A stretch of DNA of 64,000 nt. It comes from Streptomyces sp. V4I2. GTDB lineage: Bacteria > Actinomycetota > Actinomycetes > Streptomycetales > Streptomycetaceae. Both the position numbers and the translations under genes were made by a program. The notes under the pieces were generated by a model that saw only the letters and a list, made by a program, of their open reading frames with translations, searched no databases and had not been told where the DNA came from. The stretch lies in the NCBI RefSeq assembly GCF_030817655.1, contig NZ_JAUSZM010000003.1:8370001-8434000 (forward strand), read 5' to 3'. Below are positions 8,747 through 17,536 of this stretch, piece by piece (the stretch's first letter is position 1; every line of letters begins with the position of its first letter).

Positions 8747-9229
8747 ATGAAGAGGCAGGCACGAGGAGGCGGTCCCATCGCGACAGGGGCCTTCTCGGCG
8801 GACACAGTGGAGGACAAGGCCGACAGCGCCATGGAAGAGGCGCGGGCGCCGCAGCTCAAACGCAGGCTGCGGCGGGCGGACCTGGGGGCGGTGCCCGAGT
8901 CGCGCAAAGCACTGCGCGAGCTGTTACGGCACTGGGGCAGGCCCGGACGGGCCGAGGTCGCGGAACTGCTGACCAGCGAACTCGTCACCAACGCGATCAT
9001 CCACACCGACCACGACGCGCTGCTGACGGCCACCGTCGGACCGCGTGGCCTGAGGGTGGAGGTGCGGGACTTCGTCTCCCGCAGACCGAGACTGCGCGTA
9101 CCGAACCCCGACGACGGTACGCACGGCCGGGGCCTGGTCCTCGTGCAGTCCCTCGCGGACGCGTGGGGCGTGCGGGTGCACGGGGTGGGGAAGGCGGTGT
9201 GGTTCGAGCTGGACGCGGGCGTCGCCTGA
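8747..9229 (+). CDS. HATPase_c_2 / RsbW-like anti-sigma regulatory ATPase domain protein
   Basis: A 160-aa protein with a GHKL-type ATP-binding fold: N-box VAELLTSELVTNAIIHT, the VEVRDFVSRRPRL strand, and the G-boxes DDGTHGRGLVLVQSLADAWGV. Such stand-alone kinases are abundant in Streptomyces and act as anti-sigma factors or partner-switching regulators; the partner is unknown. Codon 60 (8924-8926) is TTA, the rare leucine codon read by the bldA tRNA, which suggests developmental control. ATG 8747 is used; an internal ATG at 8831 is possible. A perfect 19-bp hairpin follows. Confidence 0.8.
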   Translation: MKRQARGGGPIATGAFSADTVEDKADSAMEEARAPQLKRRLRRADLGAVPESRKALRELLRHWGRPGRAEVAELLTSELVTNAIIHTDHDALLTATVGPRGLRVEVRDFVSRRPRLRVPNPDDGTHGRGLVLVQSLADAWGVRVHGVGKAVWFELDAGVA

Positions 9230-9230
9230 A

Positions 9231-9272
9231 ACGGGACGGGGTGCGGCTCGTGTGAGCCGCACCCCGTCCCGT
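9231..9272. terminator. Perfect 19-bp bidirectional terminator hairpin
   Basis: ACGGGACGGGGTGCGGCTC (9231-9249) is followed by a GTGT loop and its exact reverse complement (9254-9272). It begins two bases after the stop of the RsbW-like gene and lies just before the stop of the convergent DUF2637 gene, so it can serve both. Confidence 0.85.
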
Positions 9273-9285
9273 ATGCGCGTTGCTT

Positions 9286-10326
9286 CTAGCCGAACTGCTG
9301 CTCAAGGTCCTTGAGCTTGCGCTCCAGGGAGTCCAGACGCGGCAGGGCCATTGTGTCGTCCTCCGCGGTGAGGTCGACGGTGATGGGGTCAGAACCGCTG
9401 CGGACGGGCTCGAGGGAGGGCCGCTGGCGTACGGGCAGTTGCTCCGGCGATATGGCAGGCTCCGCGGAAGCCCGGTCCGACGGCCCGCGCTCCAGGGTCG
9501 CCTGCGCCTCCAACTGCCGGCCACGGCCGGCGAATCCGCGGTGGCCCCGGCTGATCGCCTTGAGCTGCGCGCGCTCGACCCGCTCCTTGTCGCGGCGCCG
9601 CATGCGGGCCGCTTCCTTCTCGCGCTTGTCCTCGCGGACCTCGTCGACCGCCTCGTCCAGGCTGCGCACGCCCTCCAGGAGCATCAGCGACCACGCCTTG
9701 TACGTCTCGCGCGGGGCGCGCATCCAGCGGACGGCGCGGATCTGCGGCAGCGGCCGCGGCACCAGGCCCTGCTCGCGCAGGGCGGCCCGGCGGGTCTGCT
9801 TCAGCGCGCGGTCGAACAGCACGGCCGCCGACATCGACATGCCGGCGAAGAACTGCGGGGCGCCCGCGTGGTCGATGCCCCTGGGCGCGTGCACCCAGTT
9901 GAACCAGGCCGCCGCGCCGGCGAACGTCCATACGAGTATCCGGGAGCCGAGCGCCGCGTCACCGTGGCTGGCCTCGCGCACCGCGAGCACGGAGCAGAAC
10001 ATCGCCGCACCGTCGAGGCCGAACGGGACCAGGTACTCCCAGCCGCCGGACAGGTTGAGGTTCTGCTGGCCGAAGCCGACCAGGCCGTGGAAGGAGAGCG
10101 CGGCCGCCACCGCCGCACAGCAGAACAGCAGCACGTAGGAGGCGGTGCCGTATATGGCCTCCTTGCGCCTGCGGCGCTCCTCGCTGCGCTCCCACGAGTC
10201 GTCCGCGCTCGCGTCCTTCCCCGAGGTGCGCTTGCCACGCGCGAGCACCGCAACCGCCGCCAGCATGCCCAGGAGCAGTACGGCGCCCGGAAGCAACCAG
10301 TTCAGCGATATGTCGGTCAGTCTCAT
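9286..10326 (-). CDS. DUF2637 (SpdB-like) membrane protein
   Basis: About 346 aa. One N-terminal membrane span (LNWLLPGAVLLLGMLAAVAVL) is followed by a charged loop and a DUF2637 unit with three more spans (YVLLFCCAAVAAALSF; YLVPFGLDGAAMFCSVLAV; ILVWTFAGAAAWFNWVHA). A basic, coiled-coil-rich tail follows (EVREDKREKEAARMRRRDKE) and a C-terminal RLDSLERKLKDLEQQFG helix. DUF2637 proteins resemble the spread proteins of Streptomyces conjugative plasmids but also occur in chromosomes; function unproven. ATG 10326 is preceded by AAGGGACC; an upstream in-frame ATG at 10383 lacks an SD. Confidence 0.8.
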   Translation of the reverse strand: MRLTDISLNWLLPGAVLLLGMLAAVAVLARGKRTSGKDASADDSWERSEERRRRKEAIYGTASYVLLFCCAAVAAALSFHGLVGFGQQNLNLSGGWEYLVPFGLDGAAMFCSVLAVREASHGDAALGSRILVWTFAGAAAWFNWVHAPRGIDHAGAPQFFAGMSMSAAVLFDRALKQTRRAALREQGLVPRPLPQIRAVRWMRAPRETYKAWSLMLLEGVRSLDEAVDEVREDKREKEAARMRRRDKERVERAQLKAISRGHRGFAGRGRQLEAQATLERGPSDRASAEPAISPEQLPVRQRPSLEPVRSGSDPITVDLTAEDDTMALPRLDSLERKLKDLEQQFG

Positions 10327-10629
10327 CTGGGGTCCCTTGCATTGGGATAGGGCGTAACGCCCGCCATAGTGGCCCAATCCCAACGGCCCTCAGGCGTTTT
10401 CGGGGCAAGAGGCCGCCAAGGAAGTGCAAGGGGATGCCCAGGGCGGCGTTCTGCTCGAACTGCCGCATGAGGGGCGGGAGTTGAGTTCGAATAAGACTAC
10501 CCGTACGGGTGGTTCCGCGGAAAGTTCCTGCGAGGTGTGAGGAAGTTGTGAATTGCCTGTAACCGGGTGGGCGTCTCAGTCGCGAGTGATCCTACGGGAC
10601 GGGTGATGCCGTCCTGAGCTGAGGGTGCC
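10327..10629. other. Intergenic region upstream of the DUF2637 gene
   Basis: Mostly promoter-sized non-coding sequence between two minus-strand genes. It holds a perfect 12-bp palindrome ACCCGTACGGGT at 10499-10510, a possible operator for the DUF2637 gene. A short hairpin (GGACGG / CCGTCC, 10597-10614) just past the FhuF-like stop could end that transcript. No gene is evident. Confidence 0.45.
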
Positions 10630-11487
10630 TCAACTGGCCGCGGCCGCCGTCAGCTTGGCGATCCGCTCCGCGTCGCAGGTGCGTGGGCAGGTGACGCAGG
10701 TGTCCTCGGGCTCCAGTGTGTAGAACATGCAGCAGCTCGCCCGGTCCCGGGTGGGCAGCGGCTCGCCGTTCGGTCCGGTCAGCAGGCGGAAGGCCGCCGA
10801 GCCGACGTACGGCTTGGTCGATCCCGGCAGCAGGAGCTCCAGCTCGCGTTCGGCCCGGCGTTGCTCGCTCTCGCCGAGCAGTTCGGCGACGTACCAGAGG
10901 CCCTCGACGATCTCGTCCGTCACCATGCCCCACAGGGCGCGGTCGCGGCGGCGCATGCGCGGTCCGAACCCGGCCAGCACCGGTTCCATGTGCTCGGCGA
11001 CGGCCGCCCGCACCTCGGCCCGCAGCGCCTCCTCGTCGGGGACGACACGGGCGCCGGGCAGCGTTGCGGCCGGGTCGTCCGGCAGGCAGGCGAAGGGGTC
11101 GGGGCGTACGGCGAACGACATGGGGCCCTGGGTGCGGTCGTACGAGACATGCGTCACGGGGAAGCGCGGGACCCGGCGGTGCAGGAACCACGGCGCGGTG
11201 ATCAGGAGGCAGGCGGGCCAGGCGTACCGGTGCAGACCGAAGCTGGCGATCACGTCCGGGCGGCCGGGGCGGCCGTGATCCCGCCGTACCTGTGCGTCGT
11301 CCCAGGCCAGGAATCCTTCGAGGCCGGGGCCGCCCTCTGCGAGCTCGGTGGCGGCGACCCAGCCACCGCCCTTCGGGGCCTGGTCGTCGGGGGTCAGTTC
11401 CGTGACCGTCAGCCCCGGGAGGACCTCGGTGACGCGTGCGTAGGCGTCCGCGACGGCCGAGCGGGGGGCGGGTGACGGGACGGGCAT
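10630..11487 (-). CDS. FhuF-like ferric-siderophore reductase / (2Fe-2S)-binding protein
   Basis: A 285-aa protein. The C-terminal cysteine cluster SCCMFYTLEPEDTCVTCPRT followed by C is the FhuF-type 2Fe-2S ligand pattern, seen in proteins that reduce iron released from siderophores. The N-terminal two thirds match the helical FhuF-like domain (ASFGLHRYAWPACLLITAPW). An iron box lies directly upstream, consistent with induction under iron limitation. It is a single gene with a short hairpin after its stop. Confidence 0.85.
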   Translation of the reverse strand: MPVPSPAPRSAVADAYARVTEVLPGLTVTELTPDDQAPKGGGWVAATELAEGGPGLEGFLAWDDAQVRRDHGRPGRPDVIASFGLHRYAWPACLLITAPWFLHRRVPRFPVTHVSYDRTQGPMSFAVRPDPFACLPDDPAATLPGARVVPDEEALRAEVRAAVAEHMEPVLAGFGPRMRRRDRALWGMVTDEIVEGLWYVAELLGESEQRRAERELELLLPGSTKPYVGSAAFRLLTGPNGEPLPTRDRASCCMFYTLEPEDTCVTCPRTCDAERIAKLTAAAAS

Positions 11488-11513
11488 ATGGGACCACCGA
11501 TTCGCGATCGCTT

Positions 11514-11532
11514 GTAGGTAAGGCTTACCTTA
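11514..11532. promoter_or_regulatory. Iron box (DmdR/IdeR-type operator)
   Basis: GTAGGTAAGGCTTACCTTA is an imperfect 19-bp palindrome close to the actinobacterial iron-box consensus TTAGGTTAGGCTAACCTAA. It sits 27 bp upstream of the FhuF-like start, where a Fe2+-DmdR repressor would block transcription. Confidence 0.8.
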
Positions 11533-11642
11533 CCTTGGGTGTCCGGGATTTGAACTGTCGGGTTATGCCCTAATCTGCTTGACGGACGAGTAACAACCCG
11601 CCGTAATGACCCGAAGTACCGACACGTCCGGAGGAGGACCCC

Positions 11643-12488
11643 GTGATGCAGGGTGCGCAGGGCTCCGCCGAGATGGGGGCTGGGGCTGAGGTTGGGGCTG
11701 GGGCCGGGAAACCTCCGGTGGGTGCGGTCAGGGTGCCGCCGCAGGCCAGGGCCGTGGACGTGGACCGGGAACGGGGCACCGCCCCGGGCGCCGTCCGCGG
11801 TGAACACACCCACAGCGAGACGCCCATCCCGCGGCCTCGCCCCGCCGTCCAGCGGTCCTCCGTGCGCGGGCAGATCCTCGACGCCCTGCGCACCTCGCTG
11901 GTCGCGGGCGAGCTCAGGCCCGGCGAGGTCTACTCCGCGCCGGCGCTCGGCGACCGCTTCGGGGTCTCCGCGACGCCCGTCCGGGAGGCGATGCAGCAGC
12001 TCGCGCTGGAGGGCGCCGTCGAGGTCGTTCCCAACCGGGGGTTCCGGGTGGTCGAGCGCGGCAGGCGCGAGCTGGGGGAGCTGGCCGAGGTCCGGTCCCT
12101 CATCGAGGTCCCGGTGATGCTACGCCTCGCCCGCACCGTGCCGGTCGAACGCTGGGCCGAGCTGCGACCCCTCGCCGAGGCGACCGTCCGCGCCGCGGCC
12201 TCCGGCTGCCCGGCGACCTACGCGGAGTCCGACCGCGCCTTCCACCGCGCGATGCTTGCACTCTCCGGCAACGAACAGCTGGTCCAGATCGCCGAGGACC
12301 TCCACCGCCGCGCCCAGTGGCCCCTGGTCGGCGGACCCGGCTCGCGGGGGCGGGCGGCTGAACTGGTGGCAGACGCGGCCGAGCACATGGCGTTGTTGGA
12401 CGCGTTGATGGCGGGGGATGTGGGCGTGGTGCGGTCGCTGGTGGGGGAGCACTTCGCGGGTACGGGTACGGGTGCGGGGGCTCGCTGA
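11643..12488 (+). CDS. GntR-family transcriptional regulator (FCD domain)
   Basis: A 281-aa protein from GTG 11643 (ATG 11646 is the alternative), preceded by GGAGGA. A ~60-residue disordered N-terminus precedes the winged helix (SSVRGQILDALRTSLVAGEL, then GDRFGVSATPVREAMQQLALEGAV) and an all-helical FCD ligand domain (LAEVRSLIEVPVMLRLA ... ESDRAFHRAMLALSGN ... DAAEHMALLDALMAGD). FCD regulators usually respond to small organic acids or amino acids. No obvious target lies next door; it is divergent from the FhuF-like gene. Confidence 0.85.
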   Translation: MMQGAQGSAEMGAGAEVGAGAGKPPVGAVRVPPQARAVDVDRERGTAPGAVRGEHTHSETPIPRPRPAVQRSSVRGQILDALRTSLVAGELRPGEVYSAPALGDRFGVSATPVREAMQQLALEGAVEVVPNRGFRVVERGRRELGELAEVRSLIEVPVMLRLARTVPVERWAELRPLAEATVRAAASGCPATYAESDRAFHRAMLALSGNEQLVQIAEDLHRRAQWPLVGGPGSRGRAAELVADAAEHMALLDALMAGDVGVVRSLVGEHFAGTGTGAGAR

Positions 12489-12720
12489 GGGTCGGGCGGG
12501 GGATGCCTGCGGCGGCCTGTGCGGGTTGAGTGGGGGTGCGCGTAGCGCCTTGCGTTGTGTGGGGGCGGGGCCGCGCCGGGGGGTGTCCGTCCTTGGAACG
12601 GCGCGGAATCGGTTCCTTGTTGAGGTACTGGCGTTGACGCGCCAACCGCTGCGGGCGGACACCCCCCGACACGTCCCCTTGCCGCCGTGCGCGACTGCGG
12701 GAGCGCCCACCTTCCGACCG

Positions 12721-13035
12721 ACCACCGTCACCCCTCGGCCGACCGGTCGGCCACCCGCTAGGGGCGCAGCCCAGCCCCCAGAACGACGCTCACCTCTCGG
12801 CCAACCGAGACGAGCGGTGGGCAAAGGCCATCCTCAGCCCCCGGCCACCGGCTGAGGGCGCAGCCCAGGACAAACCCAGCCACCTCTCGGCCAACCGAGT
12901 CGGGTGGTGGGGCGGGACCCTCCCCAGCCCTCACCCACCCGTCGGTGGCGCGGGCCCCCGCTCACCCCTGGGGCGCAGCCGCAGGGGTGAGGCCTGCCTC
13001 TCGACCCACCGAGTCGGGTGGTGGGTGGGCATAGG
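12721..13035. repeat. Imperfect tandem array of a ~90-110 bp GC-rich unit with palindromic cores
   Basis: The 604-bp gap between the GntR and TPR genes contains no convincing gene. It holds repeated modules: a GGGCGCAGCCC element (~12763, ~12855, ~12981), each followed by CACCTCTCGGCCAACCGAG or a variant (12791, 12881; CTCTCGACCCACCGAG near 12996). A degenerate first copy lies near 12730. Each core can form a CTCGG/CCGAG hairpin. The copies at 12881 and ~12996 continue into GTCGGGTGGTGG. Function is unknown; it could be a REP-like intergenic repeat or a transcription barrier. Confidence 0.65.
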
Positions 13036-13092
13036 CCGGGGGTCTGGGGGCGGAGCCCCCAGTCGGCGCCGGCATTCATGCCGGGTGGCCGA

Positions 13093-13872
13093 CTACGCCG
13101 TCGCCGCGGGAGGCACCGGGGCCAGTTGGCGGGCCAGCCATGTCGGTACGCCGCCGAGCAGTCGGAACAGGCGGCGGGCTTCCTCGCGGAGGCGTGAGGC
13201 CTCGGGTTCCACTTCCGCGTCTGCCAGGGAGGCCAGCGCCGGTGCTGTGCCGACGAGGTAGCCCAGCTCCTCGCGGATCCGGAGGGATTCGCTGAAGCCG
13301 TGTCGGGCCTCTGCCAACTCTCCGTCCCGCAGGGCGAGTCCGGCGAGGTGGCGCCAGGTGCAGGACAGCAGCAGGGGGTCGGAATGGGCGGTGGCACCGG
13401 CGTGGGCGCGTCGGTACGCCGCGCGCGCGGCCTGCGGGGAGTCCGCGAGGTTCTCCGCCAGCAGCCCCCGGCGGAAGTCGAGCAGTGCCCGCCCCGAAGT
13501 CCCCGGAGGGATCAGCGCCGCCGCCCGCCCGAGCGCCGCCCGTGCCTCGTCGGCGCGGTCCCGTACGCCGTGCAGCGTGGCCGCGTAGGCAAGTTGCCCG
13601 CGTTCACAAGCGGCCGCGCCCCGCTCGTCGTCGCCGTGGGCCAGCGCCTCGGCGGTGCGCAGCGCGTCCTCGGCCTGTTCCCAGCCCTGCTCGGTGTACA
13701 GGCACCGCTCCACCAGGAGGGAGGCGCGTTGGAGCGCGGCCGGTGCGGTCACCGGTTGGAGCAGGGCGGCGGCGTCCGCCCAGCAGGCGCGGGAGCGTAG
13801 CCGCCATACCGCGGTCTGGAGTGGATCGTCACCGGCGGTCGTTCCGTTACCAGACATGGCGGTATGCGCCAC
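13093..13872 (-). CDS. TPR-like helical repeat protein
   Basis: About 259 aa, made almost wholly of Ala/Leu/Arg-rich paired helices (AERCLYTEQGWEQAEDAL-like and ARAAYRRAHAGATAHSDP units), typical of tetratricopeptide arrays used as protein-interaction scaffolds. No catalytic or DNA-binding domain is seen. GTG 13872 is preceded by GGGGAGGG; ATG 13857 is the other candidate. Stand-alone proteins like this resemble the C-terminal part of SARP/AfsR regulators, but no remnant of such domains is present. Confidence 0.7.
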   Translation of the reverse strand: MAHTAMSGNGTTAGDDPLQTAVWRLRSRACWADAAALLQPVTAPAALQRASLLVERCLYTEQGWEQAEDALRTAEALAHGDDERGAAACERGQLAYAATLHGVRDRADEARAALGRAAALIPPGTSGRALLDFRRGLLAENLADSPQAARAAYRRAHAGATAHSDPLLLSCTWRHLAGLALRDGELAEARHGFSESLRIREELGYLVGTAPALASLADAEVEPEASRLREEARRLFRLLGGVPTWLARQLAPVPPAATA

Positions 13873-13998
13873 GTTGCCCTCCCCGAGCACGCCATCGAGC
13901 TATGAGTGGTGGCCGCATCTCAGCACGAATCCACCGGCCGGGCCAAGGGGGTGGGTGAAGGAATTCACAAAGTCGGGGGAGTCGCGGGGGGTTCGGTG

Positions 13999-15675
13999 TC
14001 AGCTCATCCTCAGTGCCAGGAAGAAATCCAGCTTGTCCTCGAGGCGGGAAAGGTCACGGCTCGTCAACTGCTCGATCCGTCCCACCCGGTAGCGCAGCGT
14101 GTTGACGTGCAGGTGGAGGCGGGTCGCGCAGCGGGTCCAGGAGCCGTCGCAGTCGAGGAAGGCCTCCAGGGTGGGGATCAGTTCGGCGCGGTGCCGGCGG
14201 TCGTAGTCGCGCAGGGGGTCCAGGAGGCGGGCCGTGAAGGCCCGGCGGACGTCGTCCGGCACGAAGGGGAGCAGGAGCACGTGGGAGGCCAGCTCCTGGT
14301 GGCCCGCCGCGCAGACCCGGCCGGGGCGGGCCGCGGCTACTCGGCGGGCGTGGCGGGCTTCCTCCAGCGCGCCGCGCAGGCCCTCCGCCGAGTGGACCGA
14401 CGCGCTGACGCCGAGGGTGACGCGGCCGTCGTCGTCGAGGCCGGCCGACAGGGGGTCCCGTACGGACTCCAGGAGAAGGTCGGCGATGATGCCCGCCTCC
14501 GAGCCGTCGTGCTCGGAGGAGACCGCGGGGAGGGGGACGAGGGCGATCGCCTCGTCGCCCGTGTGGGCCACCGCGATGCGGTCCGAGGGCTCGGGGCCCG
14601 TGGCGAGCGGGTCCACCAGGATCTCCTCGAGGAGGGACTGGGCGACCGGGCCGCCTTCCAGGTCGCCGCCCTGCCATTCGACGCGGGCCACGACCACCTG
14701 CCAGTGCGGGGCCGCGCCGAGGCCGGGGAGGAGGACGGGGGCGGCCACGCGCAGGCGGGCGGCGATCTCGGCGGGCGCGGCGCCTGTCTGCACCAGCTCC
14801 AGGACCTCCTGGGCGAGGCGCCGGCGGACCGTGCGCGCCGCGTCCCGCCGGTCCCGCTCGACCGAGATCAGCTGGGTGACGCCCTGGAGCAGGTCGAGCC
14901 GTTCCTCCGGCCAGTCCCCGGCGTCCGCCTCGACGGCCAGCAGCCAGTCCGACAGCACCGTCTCGCGCACGTCCCGGGAGCCCTGCGTGGAGCGGCCGCC
15001 GCTGCTGCGGATCGGGAAGAGCGAGTAGGTGGTGGAGCCGAGCAGGACGCGGTGCGGGCCGCGCCGGCCCGTGCGGACCGCCGCCAGGTGTTCGGCGGCG
15101 AGCTTCGCGCACACGTCGGCCGGCAGGGCGGGGCCCGCGGTCTTCGAGCCCGCGATGAGCCGCCCGGCGGGGGACAGCACCCAGGCCCGCAGGTCCAGGT
15201 CGGAGCCGAGCAGGTCCAGGACCACGTCCGGGCCGCCGCCCGCCGGGCCCGAGGTCATCATCCGCCGGTGCCGGTCCACCACGGCCGCGAGGTCACCGGC
15301 CCGCTCGCCGGACACCTGCCGTACGACGTGCTCGGTGATCGTCGCGAACGCCACCGACTCGTGCACCGCGAAGAGGGGGAGGCGGTGGCGGGCACAGGCG
15401 ACGACCAGGTCGTCCGGGACGGCCCCGAGCTCGGCCTCGCCGGCCGCCAGCGCGGCCACCCCGGCCTGCACCAGGATCCGTACGAAGGGCTCGGCGTCGG
15501 CGGCGTCCCGGCGCCAGGCCAGACCGGTCAGGACCAGTTCCCCGCCCGAGAGATAGCGGCTGGGGTCCCTGAGGTCGGTGGTCATCACACCGCGCACGGT
15601 GCGGTCCAGCTCGTCCTCGCCGCCGAGCAGCCGCAGGCCCAGCGCGTCGGTGTCCAGCAGTGCGCGCAGCCGCAT
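13999..15675 (-). CDS. pucR: PucR-family regulator of purine catabolism
   Basis: A 558-aa protein. The N-terminal ~150 residues are the PucR-type ligand domain (RALLDTDALGLRLLGGEDEL followed by DRTVRGVMTTDLRDPSRYLSG). The C-terminus is the PucR helix-turn-helix (IPTLEAFLDCDGSWTRCATR, then LHLHVNTLRYRVGRIEQL). It is divergent from the xanthine dehydrogenase operon across a 375-bp region, so it most likely controls that operon in response to a purine intermediate or nitrogen supply. Confidence 0.88.
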   Translation of the reverse strand: MRLRALLDTDALGLRLLGGEDELDRTVRGVMTTDLRDPSRYLSGGELVLTGLAWRRDAADAEPFVRILVQAGVAALAAGEAELGAVPDDLVVACARHRLPLFAVHESVAFATITEHVVRQVSGERAGDLAAVVDRHRRMMTSGPAGGGPDVVLDLLGSDLDLRAWVLSPAGRLIAGSKTAGPALPADVCAKLAAEHLAAVRTGRRGPHRVLLGSTTYSLFPIRSSGGRSTQGSRDVRETVLSDWLLAVEADAGDWPEERLDLLQGVTQLISVERDRRDAARTVRRRLAQEVLELVQTGAAPAEIAARLRVAAPVLLPGLGAAPHWQVVVARVEWQGGDLEGGPVAQSLLEEILVDPLATGPEPSDRIAVAHTGDEAIALVPLPAVSSEHDGSEAGIIADLLLESVRDPLSAGLDDDGRVTLGVSASVHSAEGLRGALEEARHARRVAAARPGRVCAAGHQELASHVLLLPFVPDDVRRAFTARLLDPLRDYDRRHRAELIPTLEAFLDCDGSWTRCATRLHLHVNTLRYRVGRIEQLTSRDLSRLEDKLDFFLALRMS

Positions 15676-16050
15676 TCTCGTCGCCGCCGTTCTCTGTCTC
15701 GAAATCTACGATGAATCTTGAGGGCTGGTGAAGGCGGAGTCCGTCCGGCGGTCGACGAGCGGTGCCCGCCGTCTCCGGAGTCGCGTTCCGGCCGTGTTCC
15801 AGGTCACATGGGGTGTGCCTCGCGTTTCCCCAGGAAAACGAGGAGGTTACTGATGACCTCCGTTCATACGAATCTACAAGATGACCGCCCTGGCCAGCCA
15901 ACTCCTTCATGGTTTCCGTGACTGACCCGGGTGCCGCACGGCGCTGTGTACTGGCGTCAATCCGCGTTAACAGCACATGAACGAGCCGGGCCCGCCGCAC
16001 ACGGATTGGCTCAATCTGTACGACCCACGAGACGAAGAAGAGAGCCGGTC
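15676..16050. promoter_or_regulatory. Divergent pucR / xanthine dehydrogenase promoter region
   Basis: This gap must hold the promoters of both pucR and the xdh operon. It is less GC-rich than its flanks. A GGAGGT/ACCTCC hairpin surrounds the SD and start of a possible 22-codon leader ORF. I could not assign -35/-10 boxes with confidence. Confidence 0.5.
15853..15921 (+). CDS. Possible 22-aa leader ORF upstream of the xdh operon
   Basis: ATG 15853 is preceded by a perfect AGGAGG and opens a 22-codon frame (MTSVHTNLQDDRPGQPTPSW ending FP). The SD can pair with ACCTCC just inside the ORF. It may be a regulatory leader peptide or the stub of a deleted gene. No relative is recognised and the call rests on the strong SD alone. 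Confidence 0.3.
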   Translation: MTSVHTNLQDDRPGQPTPSWFP

Positions 16051-16949
16051 ATGGACTTCCTTCGCCCCGCCAGCTGGGAGGAGGCGCTCGCCGCGAAGGC
16101 GGAGCACCCCACCGCTGTGCCGATTGCGGGTGGCACCGACGTGATGGTCGAGATCAACTTCGACCACCGCCGGCCCGAGTACCTGCTCGACCTCAACCGC
16201 ATCGGCGACCTCGAGGAGTGGGAGGTCGGCGAGGAGAGTGTGCGGCTCGGGGCCTCGGTCCCCTACACGAAGATCATGGAGCACCTGCGCGGCGAGCTTC
16301 CGGGCCTGGCCCTCGCCTCGCACACGGTCGCCTCCCCGCAGATCCGCAACCGCGGCGGCGTCGGCGGCAACCTCGGCACCGCCTCGCCCGCCGGTGACGC
16401 CCACCCGGCCCTCCTCGCGGCCGGCGCCGAGGTCGAGGCCGAGTCCGTACGAGGGTCCCGGCTGATCCCGATCGACGCGTTCTACACCGGCGTGAAGCGC
16501 AACGCGCTGGCGCCGGACGAGCTCATTCGCGCCGTCCACATCAAGAAGGCCGACGGGCCCCAGCAGTACTCGAAGGTCGGTACGCGCAATGCGATGGTCA
16601 TCGCCGTGTGCGCCTTCGGGCTCGCGCTGCACCCCGAGACGCGGACCGTGCGGACGGGCATCGGGTCGGCGGCGCCCACCCCGGTGCGTGCCAAGGCCGC
16701 GGAGGAGTTCCTGAACGCCGCGCTGGAGGAAGGCGGCTTCTGGGACAACGGGAAGATCATCACTCCGTCGGTCGCCAAGCAGTTCGCGGACCTGTGCGCC
16801 GGCGCCTGCAACCCGATCGACGACGTCCGGGGCACGGCGAGCTACCGCCGCCACGCGGTCGGCGTCATGGCCCGGCGCACCCTGACCTGGACCTGGGAGT
16901 CGTACCGCGGCACTGACGGCCAGACACATCAGAAGGGGAGTGTCGCGTA

Positions 16950-16950
<1 letters not shown>
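16051..16950 (+). CDS. xdhB: Xanthine dehydrogenase, FAD-binding subunit
   Basis: A 299-aa CoxM/XdhB-type subunit. FAD-binding motifs are IAGGTDVMVEIN near residue 27 and TVASPQIRNRGGVGGNLGTA near residue 96, then a CO dehydrogenase flavoprotein C-terminal domain (YSKVGTRNAMVIAVCAFGLA). It passes electrons from the 2Fe-2S clusters to NAD+ or another acceptor. ATG 16051 gives the standard MDFLRPASWEEAL start. Its stop overlaps the next gene (16950). Confidence 0.9.
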
Positions 16951-17534
<584 letters not shown>

Positions 17535-17536
17535 GC

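Noticed and set aside
12721..13035. CRISPR array in the repeat region
   Set aside because: Repeats are imperfect, units differ in length, spacers share sequence and there are no cas genes.
14054..15112. 352-codon minus-strand ORF within pucR
   Set aside because: Arg/Gly/Pro-rich out-of-frame shadow of pucR; no SD or motif.
13906..15714. 602-codon plus-strand ORF opposite pucR
   Set aside because: Antisense shadow of a clear PucR regulator; no recognisable domain.
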